Below are positions 16,252 to 24,014 of a stretch of 34,952 nt of DNA, one piece after another. Numbering within the stretch: position 1 is the stretch's first letter; every line of letters starts with the position of its first letter. The translations under genes were made by a program, and so were the position numbers. This DNA comes from Streptomyces sp. PTY087I2 (GTDB lineage: Bacteria; Actinomycetota; Actinomycetes; Streptomycetales; Streptomycetaceae), in NCBI RefSeq assembly GCF_001687325.1, contig NZ_LZRD01000047.1, positions 1 to 34,952 of the forward strand. The letters are read 5' to 3'. The notes beneath the pieces are model-generated. The model had not been told where the DNA came from and ran no database searches. It was given only the letters and a program-made list of their open reading frames with translations.

Positions 16252-17190
16252 ATGGACTGGCTGAAAAAACTCCCGGTGATCGGACCCCTGGTCACCCGGC
16301 TGATGGAGACGCACGCCTGGCGTTCCTACGAGCGGCTGGACCGGGTCCACTGGGCCAGGCTGGCGGCGGCGATCACCTTCATCAGCTTTCTCGCCCTCTT
16401 CCCGCTGATCGCGGTCGGCGCGGCGATCGCCGCCGCCCTGCTGAGCGACGAGCAGCTCGACACCATCAAGGAGAAGCTCGCCGACCAGGTGCCCGGCATC
16501 TCCGACCAGCTCGGCATCGACGGACTGGTCGCCAACGCGGGCACGGTCGGCCTGGTGGCCGGTGCGCTGCTGCTGTTCACGGGCGTCGGCTGGGTCGGCT
16601 CGCTGCGCGAGTGCCTGCGCGCGGTCTGGGAGCTGGACGACGTCCAGGACGCCAACCCCGTCGTCGCCAAGGTGAAGGACGCGGTGCTGCTGGTCGGCCT
16701 CGGCGGTGCGGTGCTCGCCACCGTGGCGGTCTCCAGCATCGGCTCGGTGGCGGTCGGCCGGACCGCCGACCTGATCGGCATTCCCGAGAGCGGGGCCGGC
16801 GGCGTACTGCTGCGGGTGGCCGCGCTGGCGGTCGCGGTCGTCGCGGACTTCCTGCTGCTGCTCTATCTGCTGACCCTGCTGCCCGGCGTGGAGCCGCCCC
16901 GGCGGCGGCTGGTGGTCGCGGCGCTGCTCGGGGCGGTCGGCTTCGAACTGCTCAAGCTGCTGCTCGGCAGCTATATGAGGGACGTGGCGGGCAAGAGCAT
17001 GTACGGCGCGTTCGGCGTGCCGATCGCTCTGCTCCTGTGGATCAACTTCACCGCCAAGCTGCTGCTGTTCTGCGCCGCCTGGACGGCGACCGGGAGCAAG
17101 GAGGACGAGGGCGCGGACGCGGGGCAGGACGTACCGGAGGCCGGGGACGCCGCCGGGGCCGAGGCACCCGGCGGCTCCACGCGCGCCTAG
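16252..17190 (+). CDS. YihY/BrkB-family integral membrane protein
   Basis: This 312-aa inner-membrane protein has about six hydrophobic helices and the YihY/virulence factor BrkB layout: LAAAITFISFLALFPLIAVG in helix 1, LLLFTGVGWVGSLRECLRAVWEL, a central pair of long helices, and YGAFGVPIALLLWINFTAKL near the end. The tail is acidic and soluble. The biochemical role of the family is unresolved. The frame is open from 16156, but ATG 16252 is preferred because the conserved sequence starts there and AGGAGGG (16232-16238) precedes it, although the 13-nt spacing is long. Its stop codon overlaps the stop of the convergent carboxypeptidase gene. Confidence 0.88.
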   Translation: MDWLKKLPVIGPLVTRLMETHAWRSYERLDRVHWARLAAAITFISFLALFPLIAVGAAIAAALLSDEQLDTIKEKLADQVPGISDQLGIDGLVANAGTVGLVAGALLLFTGVGWVGSLRECLRAVWELDDVQDANPVVAKVKDAVLLVGLGGAVLATVAVSSIGSVAVGRTADLIGIPESGAGGVLLRVAALAVAVVADFLLLLYLLTLLPGVEPPRRRLVVAALLGAVGFELLKLLLGSYMRDVAGKSMYGAFGVPIALLLWINFTAKLLLFCAAWTATGSKEDEGADAGQDVPEAGDAAGAEAPGGSTRA

Positions 17191-18533
17191 GGCTTGTCAG
17201 CTGCCGGACCCGCCGGAGTGCCCGAGGCGGCCGGCTCGGCCGTGTCCGCCGCCTCGCCCGCGTCCTTCGTCTCCGACGTGGTGCGGCCGCCCAGACCCGC
17301 CAGCGGCCAGCGGCGGTTGACCAGGAACACCGCGGCGGCCACGACCACCAGCAGACCGCCGATGATCGCCAGGGCGACCCCGACCCCGCTGGAACCCTTC
17401 GAGGCCGCCGACGCGTGCGCGGCCTCCGCCTGGCCCCCCGTGCCCTGGTCCGCCCCGGCGGCGGGCGCCGCGCCCTTGCCGCCGGTCGAGGTGCCGGTGC
17501 CGGTGTCCACGGACTTCGGCGGCACCAGCTGGCCGATCGGGGGCACCTTGCCGCTCGCGGCGAAGCCCCAGTCGAGCAGCTTGGCGGCCTCCTTGTAGAC
17601 GGCGTGGCTCTCCTCCGCCGACGGGTTCATCACCGTGACCAGGAGGACCTTGCCGTTGCGCTCGGCGACGCCGGTGAAGGTGTTGCCCGCGTGGGTGGTG
17701 TAGCCGTTCTTGACGCCCGCGATGCCCTTGTACGGATCCACGCCGATGTCCCCGGTGATCAGCCGGTTGGTGTTCTGGATCTCGAAGGACTCGCGCTTCT
17801 TCCCCTTCTTCTTCTCGCCGGGGAAGTCGGCCGACGCGGTTGCCGCGTACTCACGGAAGTCCTTCTTCTGCATCCCGCTGCGGGCGATCAGCGTCAGGTC
17901 GTAGGCGCTGGAGACCTGGCGCGGCGCGTCGTACCCGTCCGGCGAGACCACCACGGTGTCCAGCGCCTGGAGCTCCTCCGCGTGCTTCTGCATCGCGGCC
18001 ACCGTCTGCGGGACACCGCCGTACATCTCGGAGAGGACGTGCACCGCGTCGTTGCCCGACCGCAGGAACACCCCGAGCCACAGGTCGTGGACCGTGTAGG
18101 TGTGGTCCTCCTTGATCCCGACGAGGCTGCTCCCCTCGCCGACCCCGGCCAGCTCGCTCTCCGTCACCTTGTGGGTCTGGGTGGGCTGGAGCGCGGGCAG
18201 CACCGTGTCCGCGAAGAGCATCTTCAGGGTGGAGGCGGGAGGCAGCCGCCAGTGCGAGTTGTGCGCCGCCAGGACGTCCCCGCTCTCCGCGTCCGCGACG
18301 ATCCACGACCGGGCGGTCAGCCCCTTGGGCACCACCGGCACCCCCGGCGCCAGATCGACCTGGGTGCCGGACATGCTGAGCCGCTCCCCGCCGAGGCTGG
18401 ACATGACACCCGGCGGCTTGGGCTGTTTGTCGTCGCTCTTGTCCTTGTCGGCCGCCGCGGCGGGACTGAGGACGAAACCGGACAACAAGGTGGCGGATGT
18501 GACCGTGAGGGCGATCTTTTTCAGAACAGGCAC
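17187..18533 (-). CDS. D-alanyl-D-alanine carboxypeptidase (PBP5 type)
   Basis: Low-molecular-weight penicillin-binding protein (peptidase S11) that trims the terminal D-Ala from peptidoglycan stem peptides, 448 aa. It has a signal peptide (1-~28, LLSGFVLSPAAAA). The active-site motifs are S101-T-L-K104 (PPASTLKM), S159-G-N161, and K275-N-G277 in place of the classical KTG. A Gly/Thr/Ala linker leads to a C-terminal membrane anchor (VALAIIGGLLVVVAAAVFLV) and a cytoplasmic tail. The start is the GTG at 18533. There is no SD, but TACGTT (18546-18541 on its strand) lies 7 nt upstream, so it is probably leaderless. It is divergent from the small membrane protein gene across 133 bases. Confidence 0.94.
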   Translation of the reverse strand: MPVLKKIALTVTSATLLSGFVLSPAAAADKDKSDDKQPKPPGVMSSLGGERLSMSGTQVDLAPGVPVVPKGLTARSWIVADAESGDVLAAHNSHWRLPPASTLKMLFADTVLPALQPTQTHKVTESELAGVGEGSSLVGIKEDHTYTVHDLWLGVFLRSGNDAVHVLSEMYGGVPQTVAAMQKHAEELQALDTVVVSPDGYDAPRQVSSAYDLTLIARSGMQKKDFREYAATASADFPGEKKKGKKRESFEIQNTNRLITGDIGVDPYKGIAGVKNGYTTHAGNTFTGVAERNGKVLLVTVMNPSAEESHAVYKEAAKLLDWGFAASGKVPPIGQLVPPKSVDTGTGTSTGGKGAAPAAGADQGTGGQAEAAHASAASKGSSGVGVALAIIGGLLVVVAAAVFLVNRRWPLAGLGGRTTSETKDAGEAADTAEPAASGTPAGPAADKP

Positions 18534-18666
18534 GGTCGGAAACGTACAGGGCGAAGTTGGGGATGAGGACCCGGACCGGCTGACCCGCCGCAGGGAACGC
18601 CAGGACGGCCCCGTTCGGACGCCACCCCGGGGGAGGCGGCCGGGGGACGACGGCGATACTGGACCC

Positions 18667-18912
18667 ATGAAGCTCAGCCGCCGCGTGTCCTGGTTCCTGC
18701 TCGCGTTCGGGGTGTGGAGCTGGTTCATCTGGATCACTTTCGTCAAGAACCTGTGGCAGGACGGCAGCGGGCTCGCCTTCGACGACGCGGGCGAACCGAC
18801 CGGGTACTTCTGGGTGCACCTGCTGCTCGCCATCGCGTCCTTTCTTCTGGGGACGGCGGTCGGCGTGATCGGGTTGCGCGGAGTCCGGGCTTTGCGCGAC
18901 ACACGCGCATGA
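18667..18912 (+). CDS. SCO4848-type small membrane protein
   Basis: This 81-aa protein has two transmembrane helices (VSWFLLAFGVWSWFIWITFV and FWVHLLLAIASFLLGTAVGVIGL). It matches the small actinobacterial family I know by the name SCO4848; its function is unknown. It sits beside the D-Ala-D-Ala carboxypeptidase, as the family usually does, and precedes the metallophosphoesterase by 31 bases in the same direction. There is no SD; GATACT (18655-18660) lies 6 nt before the ATG, again suggesting a leaderless transcript. Confidence 0.85.
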   Translation: MKLSRRVSWFLLAFGVWSWFIWITFVKNLWQDGSGLAFDDAGEPTGYFWVHLLLAIASFLLGTAVGVIGLRGVRALRDTRA

Positions 18913-18943
18913 CGACGGGAACCGGGAACATGGGGAAGCTCGG

Positions 18944-20395
18944 ATGGCTGTAGTGGTCTTCGCCCTGGTGGCGCTCGTGGTGCTGGCGCTGCTCGGCGCC
19001 GTGCACCGGTATGTGTGGCGGCGCTTCGTCGGTGACACGACGGCGCCCGGCAGCAGGCTGCGCCGGGCGGGCACCGTCGCCGCCTTCGTGCTGCCCCTGC
19101 TGAGCGTCGGCGCCCTGACGTCGGGCCGGGTGGGCGCCCCCTTCTGGCTCCAGCAGGTGCTGGCCTGGCCGGGCTTCCTGTGGCTGGCCTGCCTGCTCTA
19201 TCTGACGCTGGCGCTGCTCGTGGGCGAGGTCGTACGCCCGGTTCTCCTGCGGGTCCTCGCCCGGCGCGACGCGGCACGGGCCGAGGCGGAAAGGGGAACG
19301 GAAACCGGAACGGCAAGCGGAACGACTTCCGGAATCCCCGCAGAGACTTCCGGAACCCTCGTGGAGGTCCCGGACGAGACCCGTCCCCGTACCGAAGAGC
19401 TGGTGACGTCCGGATCCGCCGGACTCTCCGCCCCCTCGGACGCGGTGGCGCGTACGGCATCCGAGGCGTCCGACCCCGTGACGGAACCGGAAACGGAACC
19501 GACGGAGGAACCGGCAGTCACCACCCCGGCCGCCCCCGAAACCACCCCCGCGCCCGCCCTCGCCCCCCACCCCTCCCGCCGCCTCTTCGTCTCCCGGGTC
19601 GTCGGCGGCGCGGCGGCCGCCGCCGGGCTCGCGACCGTCGGGTACGGCGCGTACGGCGTGCTGCGCGGGCCGAGCGTCCAGCGGATCACCGTCCCGCTGG
19701 CCAAACTGCCCCGCGCCGCCCACGGCTTCCGGATCGCCGTGGTCAGCGACATCCACATCGGCCCGATCCTCGGCCGCGCCCACACCCGCCGGATCGTCGA
19801 CACGATCAACGCGACCTCGCCCGACCTGGTCGCCGTCGTCGGCGACCTCGTCGACGGGTCCGTCGCCGACCTCGGCTCCGCCGCCGAACCCCTGGCCGCC
19901 CTGCGCGCCCGGCACGGCAGCTACTTCGTCACCGGCAACCACGAATACTTCTCCGGCGCCGAGCAGTGGGTCGATCACGTCCGCGAACTCGGTCTGGTCC
20001 CGCTGGAGAACGCCCGCGTGGAGATCGAGGGCTTCGACCTCGCCGGCGTCAACGACGTCGCGGGCGAGACCGAGGGGCAGGGGCCCGACTTCGGCCGTGC
20101 GCTGGGCGACCGGGACCGGGCCCGCGCCGCCGTCCTGATGGCGCACCAGCCGGTCGTCATCCACGACGCCGTCGAGCACGGCGTCGACCTGCAACTCTCC
20201 GGCCACACCCATGGCGGCCAGCTCTGGCCCGGCAACCTCCTCGCCGAACTGGCCAACCCGACCGTCGCCGGTCTCGAACGCTACGGCGACACCCAGCTCT
20301 TCGTCTCGCGCGGCGCGGGCGCCTGGGGCCCGCCCGTCCGGGTGGGCGCCCCGTCCGACATCACCGTCGTGGAACTGGCCTCCCGTCAGGCGTAA
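18944..20395 (+). CDS. Metallophosphoesterase with three TM helices and an internal Tat-like helix
   Basis: This 483-aa protein has helices at ~1-20, 44-61 and 73-97, then a 100-residue Thr/Glu/Pro/Ser-rich linker. The segment SRRLFV (211-216) followed by a hydrophobic stretch to ~240 looks like a Tat signal. The metallophosphoesterase domain follows: D269-x-H271 (SDIHIG), GDLVDG (D301), GNHE (N332-H333), MAHQP and GHTHGGQ, the full di-metal ligand set of the YkuE/YaeI group. Basic residues after helices 1 and 3 place the linker inside and the enzyme outside. Likely role: hydrolysis of a cell-envelope phosphoester or lipid phosphate. The linker DNA carries imperfect repeats, including GACTTCCGGAA twice. 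Confidence 0.92.
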   Translation: MAVVVFALVALVVLALLGAVHRYVWRRFVGDTTAPGSRLRRAGTVAAFVLPLLSVGALTSGRVGAPFWLQQVLAWPGFLWLACLLYLTLALLVGEVVRPVLLRVLARRDAARAEAERGTETGTASGTTSGIPAETSGTLVEVPDETRPRTEELVTSGSAGLSAPSDAVARTASEASDPVTEPETEPTEEPAVTTPAAPETTPAPALAPHPSRRLFVSRVVGGAAAAAGLATVGYGAYGVLRGPSVQRITVPLAKLPRAAHGFRIAVVSDIHIGPILGRAHTRRIVDTINATSPDLVAVVGDLVDGSVADLGSAAEPLAALRARHGSYFVTGNHEYFSGAEQWVDHVRELGLVPLENARVEIEGFDLAGVNDVAGETEGQGPDFGRALGDRDRARAAVLMAHQPVVIHDAVEHGVDLQLSGHTHGGQLWPGNLLAELANPTVAGLERYGDTQLFVSRGAGAWGPPVRVGAPSDITVVELASRQA

Positions 20396-20667
20396 CCGCG
20401 TTGCGGATACGACGGTCCGAAACCCTTCGGCCGGTCATCATGAAATCCACACCGACGGGTCACCGTCAGCTACGGAAACCCGCAGGTGGGAGGAGCGAAA
20501 CCGCCTTTTCGGACAACGCTTCCCGGGTGTGTCCAATAAAAGGCTGTGAGTGTCCCATTTACTCTTCCAGATGTGAAAATCGTGTGATTGGGTAAGCGCG
20601 AACATGCGGCGACGTACGCGTCACAAACGCGACCGCCGAGGTGGGGCTGGTAAGGGAGAGCACGGCA

Positions 20668-22221
20668 ATGCGGTCGGTCCGGGTACGGATTCTCGCGATT
20701 CTCGCGGTTTTGGTCATAGCGGGCGTCGGTGCCTGGCAACTGCTCCCGTCGGGGGAGGCGAAGAGCGACGCGATCACGGTCGGTACGTCGGACGTCGTCA
20801 CCTCGCTCGACCCGGCCGGCGCCTACGACGCGGGTTCCTGGGCGATCTACAGCAACATCTACCAGTCGCTGTTGACCTTCAAGCCCAACGCCGTCACGCC
20901 GGAGCCGGACGCCGCCGAGAGCTGCGGGTTCGTCGGGCAGAAGCTCCAGACGTACCAGTGCAAGCTCCGTGACGACCTGACCTTCTCCAACGGCCGCAAG
21001 ATCACCGCCCAGGACGTCAAGTACTCCTTCGACCGGATCTTCCGGATCAAGTCGGACGTCGGCCCCGCGGGTCTCTTCCCGACCCTCAAGACGGTGACGA
21101 CCGAGGGCCGCACGATCACGTTCAACCTGTCCGGGCGCGACGCGACCTTCCCGCAGAAGATCGCCACCGGCGCCGCGGCGATCGTCGACCCCACCAAGTA
21201 CCCCGGCGACAAGCTCCGTACGGGCAACGAGGTCGACGGCTCCGGCCCGTACGTCCTCAAGTCGTACGAGTCGGGGAACCGCGCCGAACTGGTGCCGAAC
21301 CTGAAGTACCGGGGCGCGCTCAAGAAGACCGGCGAAGCGGTCAACATCCGGTACTTCAAGACCTCCGAGGACCTCCAGACGTCCTGGAACAGCGGCGACG
21401 TGGACATCGCCCACCGTCAGCTGCCGTCCGAGACGCTCGCCAACCTCAACGTCAACGACCCGGACGTGCGGGTGACCGAGGCGGCCAGCGCCGAGATCCG
21501 CAACATCATCTTCAACACCCGGTCGAGCTCGCCGTTCGGGGAGAAGAAGGTCCGCCAGGCCGTCGCCGCGCTCCTCGACCGGGGCCCGCTGGTCCGCAAG
21601 GTCTACCAGGGCACCGTCGACCCGCTGTACTCGCTGATCCCCACCGGCTACATCGGGCACAGCACCCCGTTCTTCGACGCCTACCCCTCCTCCGACCCGG
21701 CGCGCGCCGAGCAGCTGCTGGAGCAGGCCGGAGTGCAGACGCCTGTCGCCATCAACTTCGCCTACCGCGAGGGCGACATGTACACCAAGGAGACCGCCGA
21801 GCTGCGCCGTCAGCTGGAGAAGGACGGACTGTTCAAGGTCTCGGTGCGGGCCGTGGAGTGGACGACGTACCAGAAGGAGTACGCGGCCGGTAAGTACGAC
21901 ATGTACACCGTCGGCTGGTTCCCCGACTTCCCGGACCCCGACACGTTCAGCCAGCCGCTCGTCGGCACCGGGAACGTCCTGCACAGCGGCTACTCCAGCA
22001 AGAAGATGGACCAGCTGATCGCCGCCACGCAGCAGTTCAGCGACCGCAGCCGCACCTCGAACGACTTCAAGGAGATGCAGGCGCTGGTCGGCGAGGACGT
22101 CCCGCTGCTGCCGCTGTGGCAGAAGAAGGACTACGTCGTCGCCAAGTCCGAGGTCGCCGGCTCCCAGTACCTCTCCGACGGCACCGGCACCTGGCGCCTG
22201 TGGGAACTGGCCTGGATCTGA
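20668..22221 (+). CDS. Oligopeptide-type ABC transporter substrate-binding protein
   Basis: This 517-aa protein is of the SBP_bac_5 (peptide/nickel binding) family: ITVGTSDVVTSLDPAGAYD, IYQSLLTF, LRDDLTFSNGRKITAQDVKYS, FPDFPDPDTFSQPL. The N-terminus is a hydrophobic segment (RILAILAVLVIAGVGAWQLL) with no lipobox cysteine, so it is anchored as an uncleaved helix or secreted, unlike usual Gram-positive binding proteins. It has two cysteines near residues 85-100. The start is ATG 20668 with AAGGGAGAG 7 nt upstream; GTG 20641 in the same frame is less likely. There are no permease or ATPase genes beside it, so it is an orphan. The ~270-base upstream gap is relatively AT-rich around 20540-20600 and probably holds its promoter. 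Confidence 0.9.
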   Translation: MRSVRVRILAILAVLVIAGVGAWQLLPSGEAKSDAITVGTSDVVTSLDPAGAYDAGSWAIYSNIYQSLLTFKPNAVTPEPDAAESCGFVGQKLQTYQCKLRDDLTFSNGRKITAQDVKYSFDRIFRIKSDVGPAGLFPTLKTVTTEGRTITFNLSGRDATFPQKIATGAAAIVDPTKYPGDKLRTGNEVDGSGPYVLKSYESGNRAELVPNLKYRGALKKTGEAVNIRYFKTSEDLQTSWNSGDVDIAHRQLPSETLANLNVNDPDVRVTEAASAEIRNIIFNTRSSSPFGEKKVRQAVAALLDRGPLVRKVYQGTVDPLYSLIPTGYIGHSTPFFDAYPSSDPARAEQLLEQAGVQTPVAINFAYREGDMYTKETAELRRQLEKDGLFKVSVRAVEWTTYQKEYAAGKYDMYTVGWFPDFPDPDTFSQPLVGTGNVLHSGYSSKKMDQLIAATQQFSDRSRTSNDFKEMQALVGEDVPLLPLWQKKDYVVAKSEVAGSQYLSDGTGTWRLWELAWI

Positions 22222-22227
22222 CGGTCC

Positions 22228-22252
22228 GCCCCCGGCCGTCACGGCCGGGGGC
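22228..22252. terminator. Bidirectional terminator between binding protein and TetR genes
   Basis: A perfect 11-bp stem, GCCCCCGGCCG (22228-22238) with CGGCCGGGGGC (22242-22252), has a 3-nt loop. It lies between two convergent stop codons that are 37 bases apart. Confidence 0.8.
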
Positions 22253-22258
22253 ACCGCT

Positions 22259-23008
22259 TCAGTTCGACGGCCGGGGCCCCGCCCCGGCCGTCGCCGTATC
22301 CGTTCCGGCACCCGGCAGGAACTCCACCAGCAGTCCGTGGATCTGCCGCACCAGCGGGCGCAGCACCCGGAACCGGGAGAGCGAGATGGCCCGGGCGGCG
22401 ATCGGTGCGGTGCGCTCGACGAGCCGGCGGCTGCGCTCGGCGCCCTCGCTGCGGTCGTACACCCAGAAGAGCACCAGACCCATCTGCATCAGCCACATCA
22501 ACTGCGGCAGCAGTGGGGCCAGTTCCGGGTCGCTCTTGACGTCAGCCCCGGCGATGCAGCGCTCGTGGATGGAGATCGCCGCGTCACGGGCGGCCGCCGA
22601 GTCCTCCGAGAACGGGGAGAGCGGGCTGTCCGGGTCGGCCGCGTTCTTGAAGAACTGGGCGGCGAAGCGGTGGTACGGCTCCGCCACGTCCAGCCAGCCC
22701 AGCAGCACGCCCCTGATGCGTACGGTCAGATCCCCGTCGCCCTCCAGCACCGGCCGGACCGCCGTCGCGTGTTCGCCGGCGATCCGGTCGTAGAAGCCCT
22801 GGACCAGGTGCTCCTTCGAGGCGAAGTAGTAGTAGGCGTTCCCGACCGAGACGCCCGCCTCCTGGGCGATGGCCCGCATGGTCGTCCGGTCGTAGCCCCG
22901 CTCCGCGAAGAGCCGGAGCGCCGTTTCGAGAATCAGCGTGCGGGTCTGCTCGCTCTTCGCGGCCTTGGCCGGCCTCTTCTCCTGCACGTTGTTCTCTTCC
23001 TTCACCAC
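22259..23008 (-). CDS. TetR-family transcriptional regulator
   Basis: This 249-aa protein has an N-terminal HTH (TLILETALRLFAERGYDRTT, then MRAIAQEAGVSVGNAYYYFASKEHLVQGFYDRI) and a helical ligand-binding C-terminus. It is the last gene of a minus-strand unit with the DCC-family gene and a membrane protein, 10 bases after the DCC stop. The likely operators are the TTGAACANGTTCAA palindromes in front of that unit. Start: GTG 23008 has TAACCT 7 nt upstream on its strand, which overlaps the DCC stop codon. An in-frame GTG at 22987 has AAGGAAGAG before it and is a good alternative. The ligand is unknown; palindromes of this kind recall fatty-acid-responsive TetR sites, but that is only resemblance. 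Confidence 0.9.
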   Translation of the reverse strand: MVKEENNVQEKRPAKAAKSEQTRTLILETALRLFAERGYDRTTMRAIAQEAGVSVGNAYYYFASKEHLVQGFYDRIAGEHATAVRPVLEGDGDLTVRIRGVLLGWLDVAEPYHRFAAQFFKNAADPDSPLSPFSEDSAAARDAAISIHERCIAGADVKSDPELAPLLPQLMWLMQMGLVLFWVYDRSEGAERSRRLVERTAPIAARAISLSRFRVLRPLVRQIHGLLVEFLPGAGTDTATAGAGPRPSN

Positions 23009-23018
23009 GGCCCCAAGG

Positions 23019-23477
23019 TTATCGGGGAGCCCACGCGCCGCCGGGCGGGGCGGCGCACGCGCGGGCCCCGGGTGCGCAGGGCGGGACGGCCATCGAGCGG
23101 TAGCGAGCGGCGGCCAGCACGGTGCCCCGGGCGAAGGGCCGCCCGGCCGGGGTGGTCAGCCAGTGGGCGCGGGAGCGGTACTTGGCGAGCGCCCAGAGGC
23201 AGACGATCCAGGCGGCCGTCTCCCGGTAGACCTGGCCCAGATCGCCGACCACGGTGATCTCCTGGAGCGTCGCCGCATGGTCCAGCTCCGGGAACCGCCG
23301 CCGCGCCTCGGCCGATCCGGCCGGTACGAGATCCAGCGGCACGAGCTGCCGCTGCCGCTGGAGCCAGCCCCGCAGATGGACGCAGAGCGGGCACTGCGCG
23401 TCGTAGAGCACGGTCAGCCGCCGTACGGGACCGGGCCAGGGAGCCCCGGAGGGCGCTGCCTCGGTCACCGGGCTCAC
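23019..23477 (-). CDS. DCC-family thiol-disulfide oxidoreductase-like protein (DUF393)
   Basis: This ~152-aa protein has the DCC family signature near its N-terminus, VLYDAQCPLCV, with the thioredoxin-like CxxC pair. The rest contains hydrophobic stretches (AAWIVCLWALAKYRS). The family is linked to disulfide exchange by fold, but no reaction is established. The start is taken as GTG 23477, which overlaps the upstream stop by 4 bases (GTGA); GTG 23468 is possible. It is the middle gene of the membrane protein / DCC / TetR unit. The last ~20 residues are Pro/Ala/Cys-rich. Confidence 0.88.
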   Translation of the reverse strand: MSPVTEAAPSGAPWPGPVRRLTVLYDAQCPLCVHLRGWLQRQRQLVPLDLVPAGSAEARRRFPELDHAATLQEITVVGDLGQVYRETAAWIVCLWALAKYRSRAHWLTTPAGRPFARGTVLAAARYRSMAVPPCAPGARACAAPPGGAWAPR

Positions 23478-23908
23478 CGGCCGGCTGCGGGCGCGGTCCA
23501 CGGCCCCTGGGCCGCCGGCGGGGTCCAGCCCTGCGGCGGGACCGGCGGGGTCTGCTCGCGCTCCAGGGCGCTGCGGCGGCGGATCCGGCTGAGCACCCAC
23601 ACATTGCCCAGGTGCAGCACGCCGAGCACCAGCAGGACGACGCCGATCTTCACCGACAAGGCCTCGAACAGCTCGCGGGCGTCGGCCACCCCGTCGGCGT
23701 TCTTCAGATACAGCGTGACGAACCCGAGGTTGACCAGATAGAAGCCGACCACCAGCAGGTGGTTGACGGCGTCGGCGAGCTTCTCGTTCCCGTGCAGCAC
23801 ATCGGCGAGGAAGATCCGCCCGTTGCGGCTCAGCGTGCGGGCGACCCAGACGGTGAGCGCCACGCTGATCAGCAGGTAGATGACGTACGCGACCACAGTG
23901 AGGTCCAT
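23474..23908 (-). CDS. Small integral membrane protein, first gene of the TetR operon
   Basis: This 144-aa protein has about three transmembrane helices (VVAYVIYLLISVALTVWVA, LLVVGFYLVNLGFVTLYL, IGVVLLVLGVLHLGNVWVL) and a Pro-rich cytoplasmic tail. It is conserved in Streptomyces as far as I recall; the function is unknown. The start is ATG 23908 with AAGGAGG on its strand (23923-23917). An in-frame start at 23935 would lie inside the operator and is rejected. It overlaps the DCC gene by 4 bases, so the two are coupled. It is controlled by the promoter and two palindromes immediately upstream. Confidence 0.85.
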   Translation of the reverse strand: MDLTVVAYVIYLLISVALTVWVARTLSRNGRIFLADVLHGNEKLADAVNHLLVVGFYLVNLGFVTLYLKNADGVADARELFEALSVKIGVVLLVLGVLHLGNVWVLSRIRRRSALEREQTPPVPPQGWTPPAAQGPWTAPAAGR

Positions 23909-23921
23909 GCCCCACCCCTCC

Positions 23922-23935
23922 TTGAACACGTTCAA
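23922..23935. promoter_or_regulatory. Second operator-like site TTGAACACGTTCAA
   Basis: This 14-bp site has 6-bp half-sites TTGAAC/GTTCAA and an asymmetric centre. It shares the half-sites of the perfect palindrome 46 bases away. It lies between the predicted transcription start and the ribosome-binding site of the membrane protein gene, so a bound protein would block elongation or initiation. Confidence 0.6.
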
Positions 23936-23952
23936 AACTGCTCTTGGGCATG

Positions 23953-23993
23953 ACTGTAGACCCCTTCTTGAACATGTTCAAGAAGGGGTCTAC
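23953..23993 (-). promoter_or_regulatory. Operon promoter embedded in a perfect 38-bp palindrome
   Basis: Bases 23956-23993 form a perfect 38-bp palindrome (19-bp arms) centred on TTGAACATGTTCAA (23968-23981). On the minus strand the core supplies a -35, TTGAAC (23981-23976). It is followed after 17 bases by a -10, TACAGT (23958-23953), which overlaps the edge of the palindrome. A regulator bound here would cover the promoter. The co-operonic TetR protein is the obvious candidate, giving autoregulation. A further copy of the arm end, GGTCTACAG, is at 23998-24006. Confidence 0.7.
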
Positions 23994-24014
23994 GGGTGGT
24001 CTACAGGGGGTGGG

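Noticed and set aside
23909..23981. In-frame upstream starts of the small membrane protein and DCC frames
   Set aside because: They lie inside the operator palindromes; ATG 23908 has a strong SD, and the DCC gene starts at the GTGA overlap.
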